The notes below the pieces were generated by a model. The model had not been told where the DNA came from. It was given only the letters and a program-made list of their open reading frames with translations, and made no database searches. The translations under genes were made by a program, and so were the position numbers. Shown one piece after another: positions 35,503 to 44,070 of a stretch of 64,000 nucleotides of DNA (the first letter of the stretch is position 1; each line of letters opens with the position of its first letter). Source of the stretch: Candidatus Kouleothrix ribensis (lineage in GTDB: Bacteria; Chloroflexota; Chloroflexia; Chloroflexales; Roseiflexaceae); NCBI GenBank assembly GCA_016722075.1, contig JADKGW010000001.1, positions 4,588,001 through 4,652,000 of the forward strand, in the 5' to 3' direction.

Positions 35503-36921
35503 CTACACACTGCCGCCAAGCACCGAGAGCATCGGGCGCAGCTTGAGGCACGACTCGGCGTACTCGCGCGCGGGGTCGGAGCCGGCCACGATGCCGCAGC
35601 CGGCGAACAGCACCGCCTGCGCGCCGTGCAGTAGCGCCGAGCGGATGGCAACCGCGAACTCGCCCTCGCCGCGCGCGTCCATCCAGCCGACCGGCGCGGC
35701 GTACCAGCCGCGATCCATCCCCTCGAACGTGCGGATCATGGCGAGCGCGGCATCGCGTGGCGTACCGCCCATCGCCGGGGTCGGGTGCAGGCGCTCGACC
35801 AGATCGAGCAGGCTGCGCCCGGCCGTGACGCGCCCGACGATCGGCGTGAACAGGTGCTGGATGTTGCGCAGCTTCATCAGCGCAAGCGGGCCGGTGCTCA
35901 GCCGGCCACCACACACCTCGGCCAGCGCATCACAGATCGCGCGCACCACGAACTCGTGCTCGGCGCGATCCTTCGCGCTGGCGAGCAGCTCGTCGCCCAG
36001 TGCGCGGTCGTGCTCGGGCGTCGTGCCGCGGGCGATCGAGCCGGCCAGGCATGTGGCGCGCACATTCTCGTGGCGCAGGCGCACCAGCCGCTCGGGCGAC
36101 GCGCCCAGAAAGCAGTGGTCGCCACGCGCAACCGCGAACAAGAAGCAGTCGGAATACTCGACGCGCAGCCGCCCCAGCACGCGCGCCGGGTCGAAGAGCG
36201 TGCGGCCCTGCACGTGGTACTGGCGCGCCAGCACCACCTTGCCCAGCGCGCCGTCGCGCAGATTCTGCTCAACCTCGCGCACAATCGCCTGCCAGTCGGC
36301 CGCAGGCGGCACATCCTGGCCCTGGCGCAGCTGGCCCGGCATTGGCGCCGTCGCAGGGCTTGCATCGCCGTCAAACAGCTCGTACACGCGCAGTGCTGTC
36401 TCGATCTCGGCGGCCAGGTTGGCCTCGGGCGTCAGCACCGTATTGATCGTCAGCCACGACACACCATCGGAGCTGGTTAACACATAGCGCGGCAGCACCA
36501 GCAAGCCGTCGGGAAAGCCGGCCCACAGCTCGCTAGGCGGGCGCAGCGGGTCGAACGAGAAACCACCCATCAGCAGCGGCCCGGTGCCAAGCACGCCAAA
36601 CTGATCGTCGATCAGCGCGCCGGCACAGAGATCGCGCCAGGCGTCGGCGGCGGCGGTGAAGCGCGTGGCGCCGGCCGTAGCCAGCTGCCAGGCCGTATCG
36701 ACCCCGGCGATCGTGTACTCGGCGCTTGGCGAGGCCCAGAACATTCGATCGCCGGACAGGCGCGCGCCATGTGCGAAGAACGTCAGCGGATCGTACTGTG
36801 GCGCGCGCAGCACCGTGCTCACCAGCACGGGCCGATTGTGTTCGCGGGCCAGGCGTACTCCATCGCCAAGCAGCACCATGAGCCGGTGCTCCTGTAGCGT
36901 AATTGCGGTGTCGAGGATCAT
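35503..36921 (-). CDS. menF: Isochorismate synthase MenF
   Basis: Converts chorismate to isochorismate, the entry step of the classical menaquinone route. Chorismate-binding-enzyme blocks are visible: GKVVLARQY, FLFAVARGDHCFLGASPERLVRL, CLAGSIARGTTPEHD, EHEFVVRAICDAL, HLFTPIVGRVTAGRSLLDL, HPTPAMGGTPRDAA and FAGCGIVAGSDPAREY. Start: ATG 36921 follows GGGGAAAGG by 6 nt and gives 472 residues. An upstream in-frame ATG at 36966 lacks a ribosome binding site. First gene of the block F-D-H-B-A-C. Confidence 0.93.
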   Translation of the reverse strand: MILDTAITLQEHRLMVLLGDGVRLAREHNRPVLVSTVLRAPQYDPLTFFAHGARLSGDRMFWASPSAEYTIAGVDTAWQLATAGATRFTAAADAWRDLCAGALIDDQFGVLGTGPLLMGGFSFDPLRPPSELWAGFPDGLLVLPRYVLTSSDGVSWLTINTVLTPEANLAAEIETALRVYELFDGDASPATAPMPGQLRQGQDVPPAADWQAIVREVEQNLRDGALGKVVLARQYHVQGRTLFDPARVLGRLRVEYSDCFLFAVARGDHCFLGASPERLVRLRHENVRATCLAGSIARGTTPEHDRALGDELLASAKDRAEHEFVVRAICDALAEVCGGRLSTGPLALMKLRNIQHLFTPIVGRVTAGRSLLDLVERLHPTPAMGGTPRDAALAMIRTFEGMDRGWYAAPVGWMDARGEGEFAVAIRSALLHGAQAVLFAGCGIVAGSDPAREYAESCLKLRPMLSVLGGSV

Positions 36922-37106
36922 CACGAGCCTTTCCCCAGCGGCCTGCAGTCTGATCGAGCCATTCACATGACGCTACGGATGGCGACTCGCGCATGCCGCC
37001 GGCTCAATTGCTCTGCGCATTGCTATAAGGCGTACAGCCATAATTGTACCAAAAATCACAACTTTTTCAAATTCCTGGGTCGCTTGCGCAACGACTCCAT
37101 GCCGGG

Positions 37107-37133
37107 CTGCCGCAGGCCAGCACGCCGGCTGCG
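37107..37133. repeat. Interspersed CTGCCGCAGGC element
   Basis: CTGCCGCAGGC (37107-37117) and GCCGGCTGCG (37124-37133), followed by CATGCCCTGT, matches the 27.7-kb copy closely over about 40 bp. It lies between the GNAT gene and menF. Confidence 0.65.
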
Positions 37134-37160
37134 CATGCCCTGTCGTAAATCCGCAGCCCG

Positions 37161-37727
37161 CTAGACCAGATCGTTGAAGATCACGAAGTGAAGATGATCT
37201 TCCCACACGCCGTTGATCTTGAGATACTTGCGCGCCAGGCCTTCTGGCTCGAAGCCCAGTTTCTCGACCACGCGGCGCGAGCGGGCGTTGCGCGGGATGA
37301 TATTGGCCTCGATCCGGTGTAGCTTCAGCTGCGCGAAGGCATACTCGATCGCGCAGCGCAGCGCCTCGGTGATATAGCCGCGGTTGAGCACGCCGGCATC
37401 GATCCGGTAGCCCAGGTGGCACGACTGGAATGCGCCGCGCACGATATTATTGAAGGACAGGTCGCCGATGATCTGCCGGTAGCCCGTGTCGGCGCGCTCG
37501 AACAGGTATAGCCGCAGGCCGGTGCCGGCGCGGATCAGGCCACGATCGGCGGACAGGCGCTCGTGCTGCGCGGCCAGCGTGTAGAACTCGTCGGGCTGAT
37601 GCGGGTTCCACTCGCGCCAGGCCGCGCGATTACGCAGCTGATACTGGAGCAGCCGCTCGGCGAACGACTCGTCGAGCACCTTCAGCGCCAGGCGCTCGGT
37701 ATGCAGCTCGAGCTGCTCGTCCATCAT
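37161..37727 (-). CDS. RimJ/RimL-type GNAT acetyltransferase
   Basis: A 188-residue acetyl-CoA-dependent N-acetyltransferase. N-terminal LHTERLALKVLDESFAERL, then LGYRIDAGVLNRGYITEALRCAIEYAF (acetyl-CoA binding) and the RimJ-type RIEANIIPRNARSRRVVEKLGF EPEG end. Start: ATG 37727 follows GAGGAG. Likely acetylates an N-terminal amino group of a protein or a small molecule; substrate unknown. Monocistronic and divergent from the large repeat protein gene. Confidence 0.85.
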   Translation of the reverse strand: MMDEQLELHTERLALKVLDESFAERLLQYQLRNRAAWREWNPHQPDEFYTLAAQHERLSADRGLIRAGTGLRLYLFERADTGYRQIIGDLSFNNIVRGAFQSCHLGYRIDAGVLNRGYITEALRCAIEYAFAQLKLHRIEANIIPRNARSRRVVEKLGFEPEGLARKYLKINGVWEDHLHFVIFNDLV

Positions 37728-37861
37728 CGCGCTCCTCTCTGCAGGGCCGGCATTGCTCAACCAGCGCTCATAGCACTGCAAGAGTATAGCACGACAACTT
37801 GACCGCGCCCTCGGGCTGCGGTACAGTTGGCATCGCATTGGCGCGCACGACTGAGTCGACT

Positions 37862-40849
37862 ATGAGTAGCAGCCCCACACCGCCGGCCCTGGCCGCGCTG
37901 GCCGCCTTCCCACACCTGCGCGCCCAGTGCGCGCGCGCGCTCGCCGCGCAGGCCGTGCGGGTCGCCGAGCGCAGCGCGCAGGCCCTGGCCCAGCCGGCAC
38001 TAACCGCAGCGCTCGACCAGCAGATCAGCCTGGGGGGCGGCCGGCTGATCGCGCTTGAGGCCGCGCCGGGCCAGGGCCTCACCACGCTGATCTGCCGGCT
38101 GGCGACCGAGCGCCCATACGCATTCTGGCTACCACACGACGATGCCGGCGAGGGGCTGGCCGTGCTGTGCGCGCAGGTGCTTGCGCTGGCGCAGCTCCTA
38201 CCCGCGCTGCTGCCGCCGGCCGCCGACCGCGACTCGATCACGCTGGAGCAGCTGCTGAGCGAGGCCGGGGCGCACCGCCCCGCCGGCGACCCGCTGGTGG
38301 TGCTGATCGGCCGCCGCCCCGACGACCAGCTGGCCGCGCAGCCGGCGCCATTTCCGGCGCTGATCCCGCCCGGCGTGGTGCTGGTACAGGCCTGTGCGCC
38401 CGGCGAGCCGCTGCCGTTGCCGGCCCAGGCGCGGCTACGCGCCGCCGACTACGCGCCAACCCACGCGCAGCTGGCGGCTGCGGCCGAGGCACTCGGCTGC
38501 GTGCCCGCGCTGGCCGCAACGATCGCCGACGCGGCCGAGTGCTCGCTGCTGTATGTTCGGCTGGCGGTAGGGCTGCATCACAGCGGCGCGCTACCCCAGC
38601 GGCTGCCACGCGGGCTGCTCGCGCTGCACCAGGGCTGGTGGCGCGGGCTCGACCGGGCCGGGCGCCGGGTGGCGACACTACTTGCGGCTGCCGGCGAGCC
38701 GATCGAGCCGGTGCTACTGGCCGGCATCGCCGGCATCGCAGCCGCCGAGCTGGCCGGCTGGCTACAGCGCTGGCAGCCATTGATTGAAGCGACTGACCGG
38801 CGCGTGGCGCTGTACCACCCGGCCACGCGCATATTCATACGCGACCAATCGAGCGACCGGCTGGCGCGCGCGCATGCCCTGTATGTCGAGCATGCCCGCG
38901 CCAGGCTCGGGCGTCAGCTCGAACAGCTAGGCACCGCCGCCGACGGCTACCTGGTACACCAGCTCGCGCGCCACGTTGCGCTCAGCGACCCCAAGACTCA
39001 GCGGGGGGCCGCGCCGGCGCTGGCTACGCGCGGCTGGGCAGTCGCGCGCGAGCGCGTGAGCGGCAGCATGCGCGCGGCCGCGCACGACATGGCCTGGGTG
39101 CTACGCGCAACGGCGGCGCAGAGCGACCTGCTACAGCTCGTGCGGCACGCCGCGCTCAGCGGCACGCTCGCCCACCTGGGCTGCACGCTCCACCCCGACG
39201 CGCCCGCCGAAGCCTTCGAGGCCGCAATCGCCCAGGGCAGTGCGCGCGATGCAACACTCAGGCGGGTGCGCGCCATCCTGGCCCAGACCCCCGACAGCTA
39301 CGATAAGGCCCAGGCGCTGCGGCGGCTTGGCGAAGTATGCTACACCATGCGCATGCGCACCTCGGCCATGCGCATGCTCTCCGAAGCGCTCGACCTCGAG
39401 ACCCCTGGGCCGTCGCGGCAGTGGCGCGATGGGCGTGAAGAGACCCTGGTAGCGTTCGCGCGCGCGGCGATCACGATCGACATGCCCCAGACTGCGCTGG
39501 GCATCACGGCGCGGATCGGCCACGCTGAGCGGCGCGGCATGATCGAAACTGAAGTGATGCGCTGGTTGCTCGCGCGCGGCCAGCTGACCCGCGCCGAAGA
39601 GGTGGCCTACGCGATCGGTCACACCGCTATGCACGAGTGGGCCATGGCCGAGGTGGCGGTGGGCCACGTATACGCCGGCGATGCCGCACGGGGGGAAGTG
39701 GTGCTCGGCACGCTCAAGACCGAGACGGCAATTGCGTGGGCGCGCACCGAGCTGGCCTGTGAAGCTGCACGCCGCGGCGATCAGCACGCGATCGGGCAGC
39801 TCGCGCCGATCAATAACCCCGGCCTGCTCGACCGCGCGCTGGCCATGGTGGCGCTGGCGCTGGCGGCCGGCGGGCATGCCGAGGCGGCGATCGAGGCCGC
39901 GCGCACGGTTGAAGATCGGGCCGTGCGCACACGCGCGCTGATCGAGCTGGCCCAGCTGCATGCCCCTAACGCCAGCGCACTCCTCAGCATAGCCGCCGAC
40001 GAGCTGGCCGGCCTGACTGGCGACGAGCGCGCCCCGCTGGTGGCCGAGCTGGCGGCGGCCCAGGCCACGGCCGGGCGGCTCGAGATCGCGCTGCGCACGG
40101 CCGAGCTGCTGGCCGAGGATGAAGAGCGTGATCGCGCCCAATCGCGCGTAGCCGTAGCGCTGGCGCGCGCCGGCAACGCCGCCGATGCCCAGATCGTGGC
40201 CGAGGCGATCGGCGACGACGACGAGCGCGATTGGGCGTTTGATGAGCTGGCGCGCCTCTCGCTGGCGCGCGCCGAGTGGGATGCGGCGCTGGTGTTGACA
40301 CAGCAGATTGTGGCGCAGGAGCAGCGCGCCCACACCACTGCCGATGTGCTGATTGCCTGGGCGCGCGGCGGCCACGCGGGTGTGGCCCATGACCATGCGC
40401 GCCGGATCGATCTGGCGGCCGCGCGCATGCGCGCGCTGATGGTGATAGCCGACGCGCTGGTGCAGCAGGGCCAGCTGGCCATCGTCCACGACCAGATCGC
40501 GCAGCTGGCCGACCCGGATCAGCGCAGCCGCTACCAGGGCGCCGCCGCCGCTGCCCTGGCCGGCCAGGGCGCCTTGACCCAGGCGCACGACCTGGCCCTG
40601 GCGATCGCGCGCCCGGCCGAGCAGACGCGTGCCCTGGCGGCTGTGGCGCAGGCCGCCACACCCCACGACCCCGCGCTGGCCCGGCTGGCGCTGGCCCAGG
40701 CGCTCCAGGCCAGCGCGCGCCTGGGCCGCAGCGAAACGTTTCGCTGCCTCGAGTGGGCTGCTGCGGCATTCGCGCAGCTGGCCGGCCCCGAGCTGCTGCT
40801 CGGCGCAGCCAGTGGCATCGACGAGATCGACAGCTGGTGGAGCAGCTGA
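37862..40849 (+). CDS. Large alpha-helical repeat protein with degenerate P-loop
   Basis: A 995-residue protein. Residues 60-80 read RLIALEAAPGQGLTTLICRL, a Walker-A-like APGQGLTT in which the lysine is replaced by leucine. After a STAND/NACHT-like middle part (LVVLIGRRPDD, PGVVLVQA), residues from about 450 onward are consecutive Ala-rich helical hairpins (ALRRLGEVCYTM, AEEVAYAIGHTAMHEWAMAE, RALIELAQLH) that look like TPR/HEAT-type repeats. It resembles the C-terminal halves of STAND regulators such as the BTAD protein at 14-18 kb, but has no DNA-binding domain and probably does not hydrolyse ATP. Start: ATG 37862. Function unknown. Confidence 0.6.
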   Translation: MSSSPTPPALAALAAFPHLRAQCARALAAQAVRVAERSAQALAQPALTAALDQQISLGGGRLIALEAAPGQGLTTLICRLATERPYAFWLPHDDAGEGLAVLCAQVLALAQLLPALLPPAADRDSITLEQLLSEAGAHRPAGDPLVVLIGRRPDDQLAAQPAPFPALIPPGVVLVQACAPGEPLPLPAQARLRAADYAPTHAQLAAAAEALGCVPALAATIADAAECSLLYVRLAVGLHHSGALPQRLPRGLLALHQGWWRGLDRAGRRVATLLAAAGEPIEPVLLAGIAGIAAAELAGWLQRWQPLIEATDRRVALYHPATRIFIRDQSSDRLARAHALYVEHARARLGRQLEQLGTAADGYLVHQLARHVALSDPKTQRGAAPALATRGWAVARERVSGSMRAAAHDMAWVLRATAAQSDLLQLVRHAALSGTLAHLGCTLHPDAPAEAFEAAIAQGSARDATLRRVRAILAQTPDSYDKAQALRRLGEVCYTMRMRTSAMRMLSEALDLETPGPSRQWRDGREETLVAFARAAITIDMPQTALGITARIGHAERRGMIETEVMRWLLARGQLTRAEEVAYAIGHTAMHEWAMAEVAVGHVYAGDAARGEVVLGTLKTETAIAWARTELACEAARRGDQHAIGQLAPINNPGLLDRALAMVALALAAGGHAEAAIEAARTVEDRAVRTRALIELAQLHAPNASALLSIAADELAGLTGDERAPLVAELAAAQATAGRLEIALRTAELLAEDEERDRAQSRVAVALARAGNAADAQIVAEAIGDDDERDWAFDELARLSLARAEWDAALVLTQQIVAQEQRAHTTADVLIAWARGGHAGVAHDHARRIDLAAARMRALMVIADALVQQGQLAIVHDQIAQLADPDQRSRYQGAAAAALAGQGALTQAHDLALAIARPAEQTRALAAVAQAATPHDPALARLALAQALQASARLGRSETFRCLEWAAAAFAQLAGPELLLGAASGIDEIDSWWSS

Positions 40850-40859
40850 GCCGCAGCTG

Positions 40860-41312
40860 CTACTGCACGCCGCCTTCCAGCATACCAATGGCCTGTGCCA
40901 GCACCTCGCGCACCTGGGCATAGCCGGACCGCGCCAGCGCCGCCTCGGGCGCAAACCACTCGGCTGCGCGGATGCCCTCGGCGGCCTGCGGCGTTACTGT
41001 GAGCACGTCGGCCCGCATCAGGAAGAACGCCACCGTCTTGGGCCGCAGGTGGCCGCGCCTGGTGCGCACCTCGTACGCGATCCGGCCGACCAGCGGCCCG
41101 AGCACACCGCGCACGCCGGTCTCCTCCCACACCTCGCGCACGGCCGCCTCGGCGTCGCTCTCGCCATCTTCGAGATGCCCCTTCGGAATCGTCCAGCAGT
41201 CGTATTGGTCGTGGATCAGCAGTAGCGACAGCGCACCGGCCGCGTCGCGCGCGTACACGACGCAGCCGGCCGCACGCTTGATCTTGGCGCTGCGATCGTC
41301 GTCGTGTGGCAT
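40860..41312 (-). CDS. Nudix hydrolase
   Basis: A 150-residue hydrolase of nucleoside diphosphates linked to another moiety. A complete Nudix box spans residues 45-67 (G45, E51, then REVWEETGV at 59-67). Preceding residues AAGCVVYARD and CWTIPKGHLEDGE match the bis(5'-nucleosyl)-tetraphosphatase/MutT-like subgroup. Start: ATG 41312 follows GAGGAG. The frame is open upstream but overlaps ccdA. It lies 11 bp after ccdA in the same direction, so they may be co-transcribed. Confidence 0.9.
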   Translation of the reverse strand: MPHDDDRSAKIKRAAGCVVYARDAAGALSLLLIHDQYDCWTIPKGHLEDGESDAEAAVREVWEETGVRGVLGPLVGRIAYEVRTRRGHLRPKTVAFFLMRADVLTVTPQAAEGIRAAEWFAPEAALARSGYAQVREVLAQAIGMLEGGVQ

Positions 41313-41323
41313 CAGGTGGCTCC

Positions 41324-42238
41324 TCAGCGCCCAAAGAACAGCTGCTCGACACCCTGCTCGAGGTTTACGGCCCACTCGCCCATACTTGTGCGCTGCGACC
41401 ACTGGCTCAGCAGCGTGAGCTGGCCGGTGGCCAGCAGCACGCCGACGACGATCAGCAGCAGGCCGCTGGCGATGCTGGTGCTATGCAGGTGCAGCGTGGT
41501 GAAACCCAGGTTCAGCTCGACCGCCCGCCCGCGCATGAAGGTCCAGAAGCGCGAGCCTTTGCCCAGGCGGCTGAAGAACGTGGCCATGATGATCAGCGGC
41601 ATGCCCAGGCCCAGCGCATAGATGAATGCCAGCACCGCGCCCTGCACGATCGCAACGCCCTGGGTGGCCAGCAGCGTCAGCAGCGCGCCCAGGATCGGGC
41701 CGACACATGCAGTCCATCCCAGCGCGAATGTCGCGCCGTACAGGTACGAGCCGGCCACGCTGGTGCTTGGCCGATCGAGCAGCTTGGCGCCGGTGAAGCC
41801 CTTGCCGAGCAGGCTCATGACCCCAAACGCAATCACGATCAGCCCGCCGATGGTGGTGAGCACGCCCAGGTGGCTGAACAGCACCTGGCTCAGCAGGGTG
41901 GCGCTGGCGCCTAGCACAACCATGGTGGTCGCCAGCCCCAGGAAGAACGCCACCGTCATCAGTACCACACGCTCGCGGCGGGCCTGGAAGGTAAATGCGA
42001 AATAGGCCGGCAAGATCGGCAGCGTGCAGGGCGAGAGGAAGCTGAACACGCCTGCCAGAAAGGCTGCCGGTGCCAACACCAGCACACTACCGCTGCCGGC
42101 CGGTGTCAGCCCGGCGGCATCGCCGGAGCGCAGGCTCAGCACGGCCAGCGCGCCGAGCGCCAGCGCAATGCCCAGGCCCAGCAGCAGCCCGCGATACGGG
42201 AATGCACGCGCGGGCGCGTCGATCTTGGGTGCCGACAT
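41324..42238 (-). CDS. ccdA: Cytochrome c biogenesis / thiol-redox membrane protein CcdA
   Basis: DsbD-family membrane protein of 304 residues that carries reducing equivalents across the membrane for cytochrome c maturation or other exported thiols. The two redox cysteines are in FLSPCTLPILPAYFAF and GWTACVGPILGA, each opening a hydrophobic half. An extra N-terminal helix and a C-terminal helix are present. Start: ATG 42238 follows GAGG; the upstream open frame overlaps the intergenic repeat. No thioredoxin-like partner is next to it. Confidence 0.88.
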   Translation of the reverse strand: MSAPKIDAPARAFPYRGLLLGLGIALALGALAVLSLRSGDAAGLTPAGSGSVLVLAPAAFLAGVFSFLSPCTLPILPAYFAFTFQARRERVVLMTVAFFLGLATTMVVLGASATLLSQVLFSHLGVLTTIGGLIVIAFGVMSLLGKGFTGAKLLDRPSTSVAGSYLYGATFALGWTACVGPILGALLTLLATQGVAIVQGAVLAFIYALGLGMPLIIMATFFSRLGKGSRFWTFMRGRAVELNLGFTTLHLHSTSIASGLLLIVVGVLLATGQLTLLSQWSQRTSMGEWAVNLEQGVEQLFFGR

Positions 42239-42319
42239 GAGTGCCTCACTTAGGATGTATGCCGTTGGCGCCTTGTGGCAGCGCAACACGTGCGTTCTGC
42301 ACAGTCGATCAGGGCTTTC

Positions 42320-42345
42320 GCAGCCGGCGTGTTTGCCTGCGGCAG
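42320..42345. repeat. Interspersed element in the 42239-42559 gap
   Basis: CGCAGCCGGC (42320-42329) and GCCTGCGGCAG (42335-42345), the inverse orientation of the 27.7-kb copy, with TTCGCAGCC and AGGGCTT matching outside the core. The rest of this 321-bp gap shows no gene; a second short CGCAC/GTGCG-type hairpin lies near 42355-42395. Confidence 0.65.
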
Positions 42346-42559
42346 CATCGTTGGTGTGCGATTGTGCTGCGCTACGCGCGGCACAATCGCACACAGATAA
42401 CCATCAAGCACCACTCAAGCACCACTCTGCCGAAGGCGACAAACCCTGCATAGGTCGTGCCACCAGGGCCTATTATACATCGGCAGATCCTACGAGAGTC
42501 TTAAGAATTGCTAAACGTTCACGCATGATCACAAAACCACCGCCGCCTGGCAGCCACGA

Positions 42560-43828
42560 TCAGCGGAGCGTCAGCATGCGCTGCAGCGCGCCATCGTCCT
42601 CGTAGGGGCCGATCACCGCCAGGTGCATCGAGTCTTCGCGCAGCACGCGCCGGGCCACGCGCAGCACATCGGCACGCGTAACCTGCTCGACCTCAGCGAC
42701 GACCTGTTCGACCGGAATGACTCGGCCGTAGCGCAGCTGGTGCGAGCCATTGCGCGATGCGACCGCCCAGGTATCTTCGAGCGACAGCAGGATGCCCCCT
42801 TTGACCTGCTCCTTCACACGCCGCAGCTCCTCGTCGGTGATGCCGTCGGTCAGTGCGGCGCGCAGCTCGCGCATGGTGGTAGCCAGGCAGGGCTGTAGAT
42901 TGTCGGGCTCGACGCTGCCGTAGATCACCCACTTGCCCGCGTCGTGATGCTCGCGGCTATACGAGCCGACGCTATAGGCCAGGCCTTGCTCCTCACGGAT
43001 CTCCTGGAACAGGCGCGACGACATCCCGCCGCCGAGCACGGTGTCGAACACCTGCATCGCGCGCCGGTCCGGGTCGTTCTGGGCGATGCCAGGGAAACCC
43101 AGGCAGAAGTTGCCCTGCTCGCTGTCGTCGGCGCGCAGGGCCAGCGCCGGGCCAAGCTGCGGCGGCTGGCTGGGCACAAACGCGGCCGGCGCCCCGGCCG
43201 GCATGGTAGCAAAGGCATGCGCAATCGCCTCTAGCACGCGGTCGGCGCCTACATTCCCGGCGATTGAGATCACGGTGTTGGCCCGGTTGTAGTGGCCATA
43301 CCAGTGCCGCACCACCTGCTCGTGCGTAAAGCCGGCCACCGACTCCTCGTCGCCGGCGATGTCGCGGCCGAGCGGCTGATCGCCCCACATCGCGCCGTCG
43401 AGCAGCAGGTGTACCAGCTCCGAGGGCGTATCCTCGGTCTGGCGCAGCTCCTCGGCGATCACGCGGCGTTCCTTCTCGACATCACGCGGGTCGAAGCACG
43501 GCTGGAGCAGCATGTCCGACAGCACATCGACCGCGCGGTCGAAGTGAATATCGGCCACCTTGGCGTAGTAGACGGTCGACTCGAAGCTGGTGTAGGCGTC
43601 GAGGATGCCGCCCACCCCCTCGATCGCATCGGAGATCAGCCGCGGGGTCGGGCGGCGCCGGCTGCCCTTGAATAGCATATGCTCAATGAAGTGCGAGACC
43701 CCGCAGGCCGGTGGGTGCTCGTGGCCCGAGCCGACGCCGACGAAGCAGCCGACCGAGACCGAATGCGTATGCGGCAGTTCGTCGACCAGGATGCACAGGC
43801 CGCCAGGCAGAGAAAATGTTTGTAGCAT
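42560..43828 (-). CDS. M16B zinc peptidase (processing-peptidase-like)
   Basis: A 422-residue protein of the pitrilysin/insulinase family. The inverted zinc motif HxxEH is HFIEH at residues 46-50, with the distal Glu in the VIAEELRQTEDTP segment. The C-terminal non-catalytic half has the family R/Y pair region (LAYSVGSYSREH, then LGGGMSSRLFQEIREEQG). Usually cytoplasmic, degrading peptides. ATG 43828 is the first codon of the conserved domain. Only one M16 subunit is visible, as is common in Chloroflexota. Confidence 0.92.
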   Translation of the reverse strand: MLQTFSLPGGLCILVDELPHTHSVSVGCFVGVGSGHEHPPACGVSHFIEHMLFKGSRRRPTPRLISDAIEGVGGILDAYTSFESTVYYAKVADIHFDRAVDVLSDMLLQPCFDPRDVEKERRVIAEELRQTEDTPSELVHLLLDGAMWGDQPLGRDIAGDEESVAGFTHEQVVRHWYGHYNRANTVISIAGNVGADRVLEAIAHAFATMPAGAPAAFVPSQPPQLGPALALRADDSEQGNFCLGFPGIAQNDPDRRAMQVFDTVLGGGMSSRLFQEIREEQGLAYSVGSYSREHHDAGKWVIYGSVEPDNLQPCLATTMRELRAALTDGITDEELRRVKEQVKGGILLSLEDTWAVASRNGSHQLRYGRVIPVEQVVAEVEQVTRADVLRVARRVLREDSMHLAVIGPYEDDGALQRMLTLR

Positions 43829-43984
43829 GCTCTTCCAATCAGTCGCGTTATACGTCGTCGCTCTATTATACGATCTTCTGTAGGCCTGTAGGATTCGCCG
43901 ATCGCTACTCGCACTGCTGGTTCGCTCGTACCAGCTGCGTCAGATCACGTACACGCTATGCCGCGCGCAGCACCAGAACGAGAA

Positions 43985-44013
43985 GTTCGGGGGCGGCTTC
44001 GCCACCCCCGAAC
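43985..44013 (-). terminator. Terminator downstream of the MATE gene
   Basis: GTTCGGGGG (43985-43993) and CCCCCGAAC (44005-44013) form a 9-bp stem that extends inward through CGGC/GCC. The minus-strand continuation is TTCTCGTTCT. Confidence 0.65.
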
Positions 44014-44070
44014 CGCTACCATACAACCTACCGCTATATCTGCATCCGCATTCGGCGCCGCGTTACGTTG

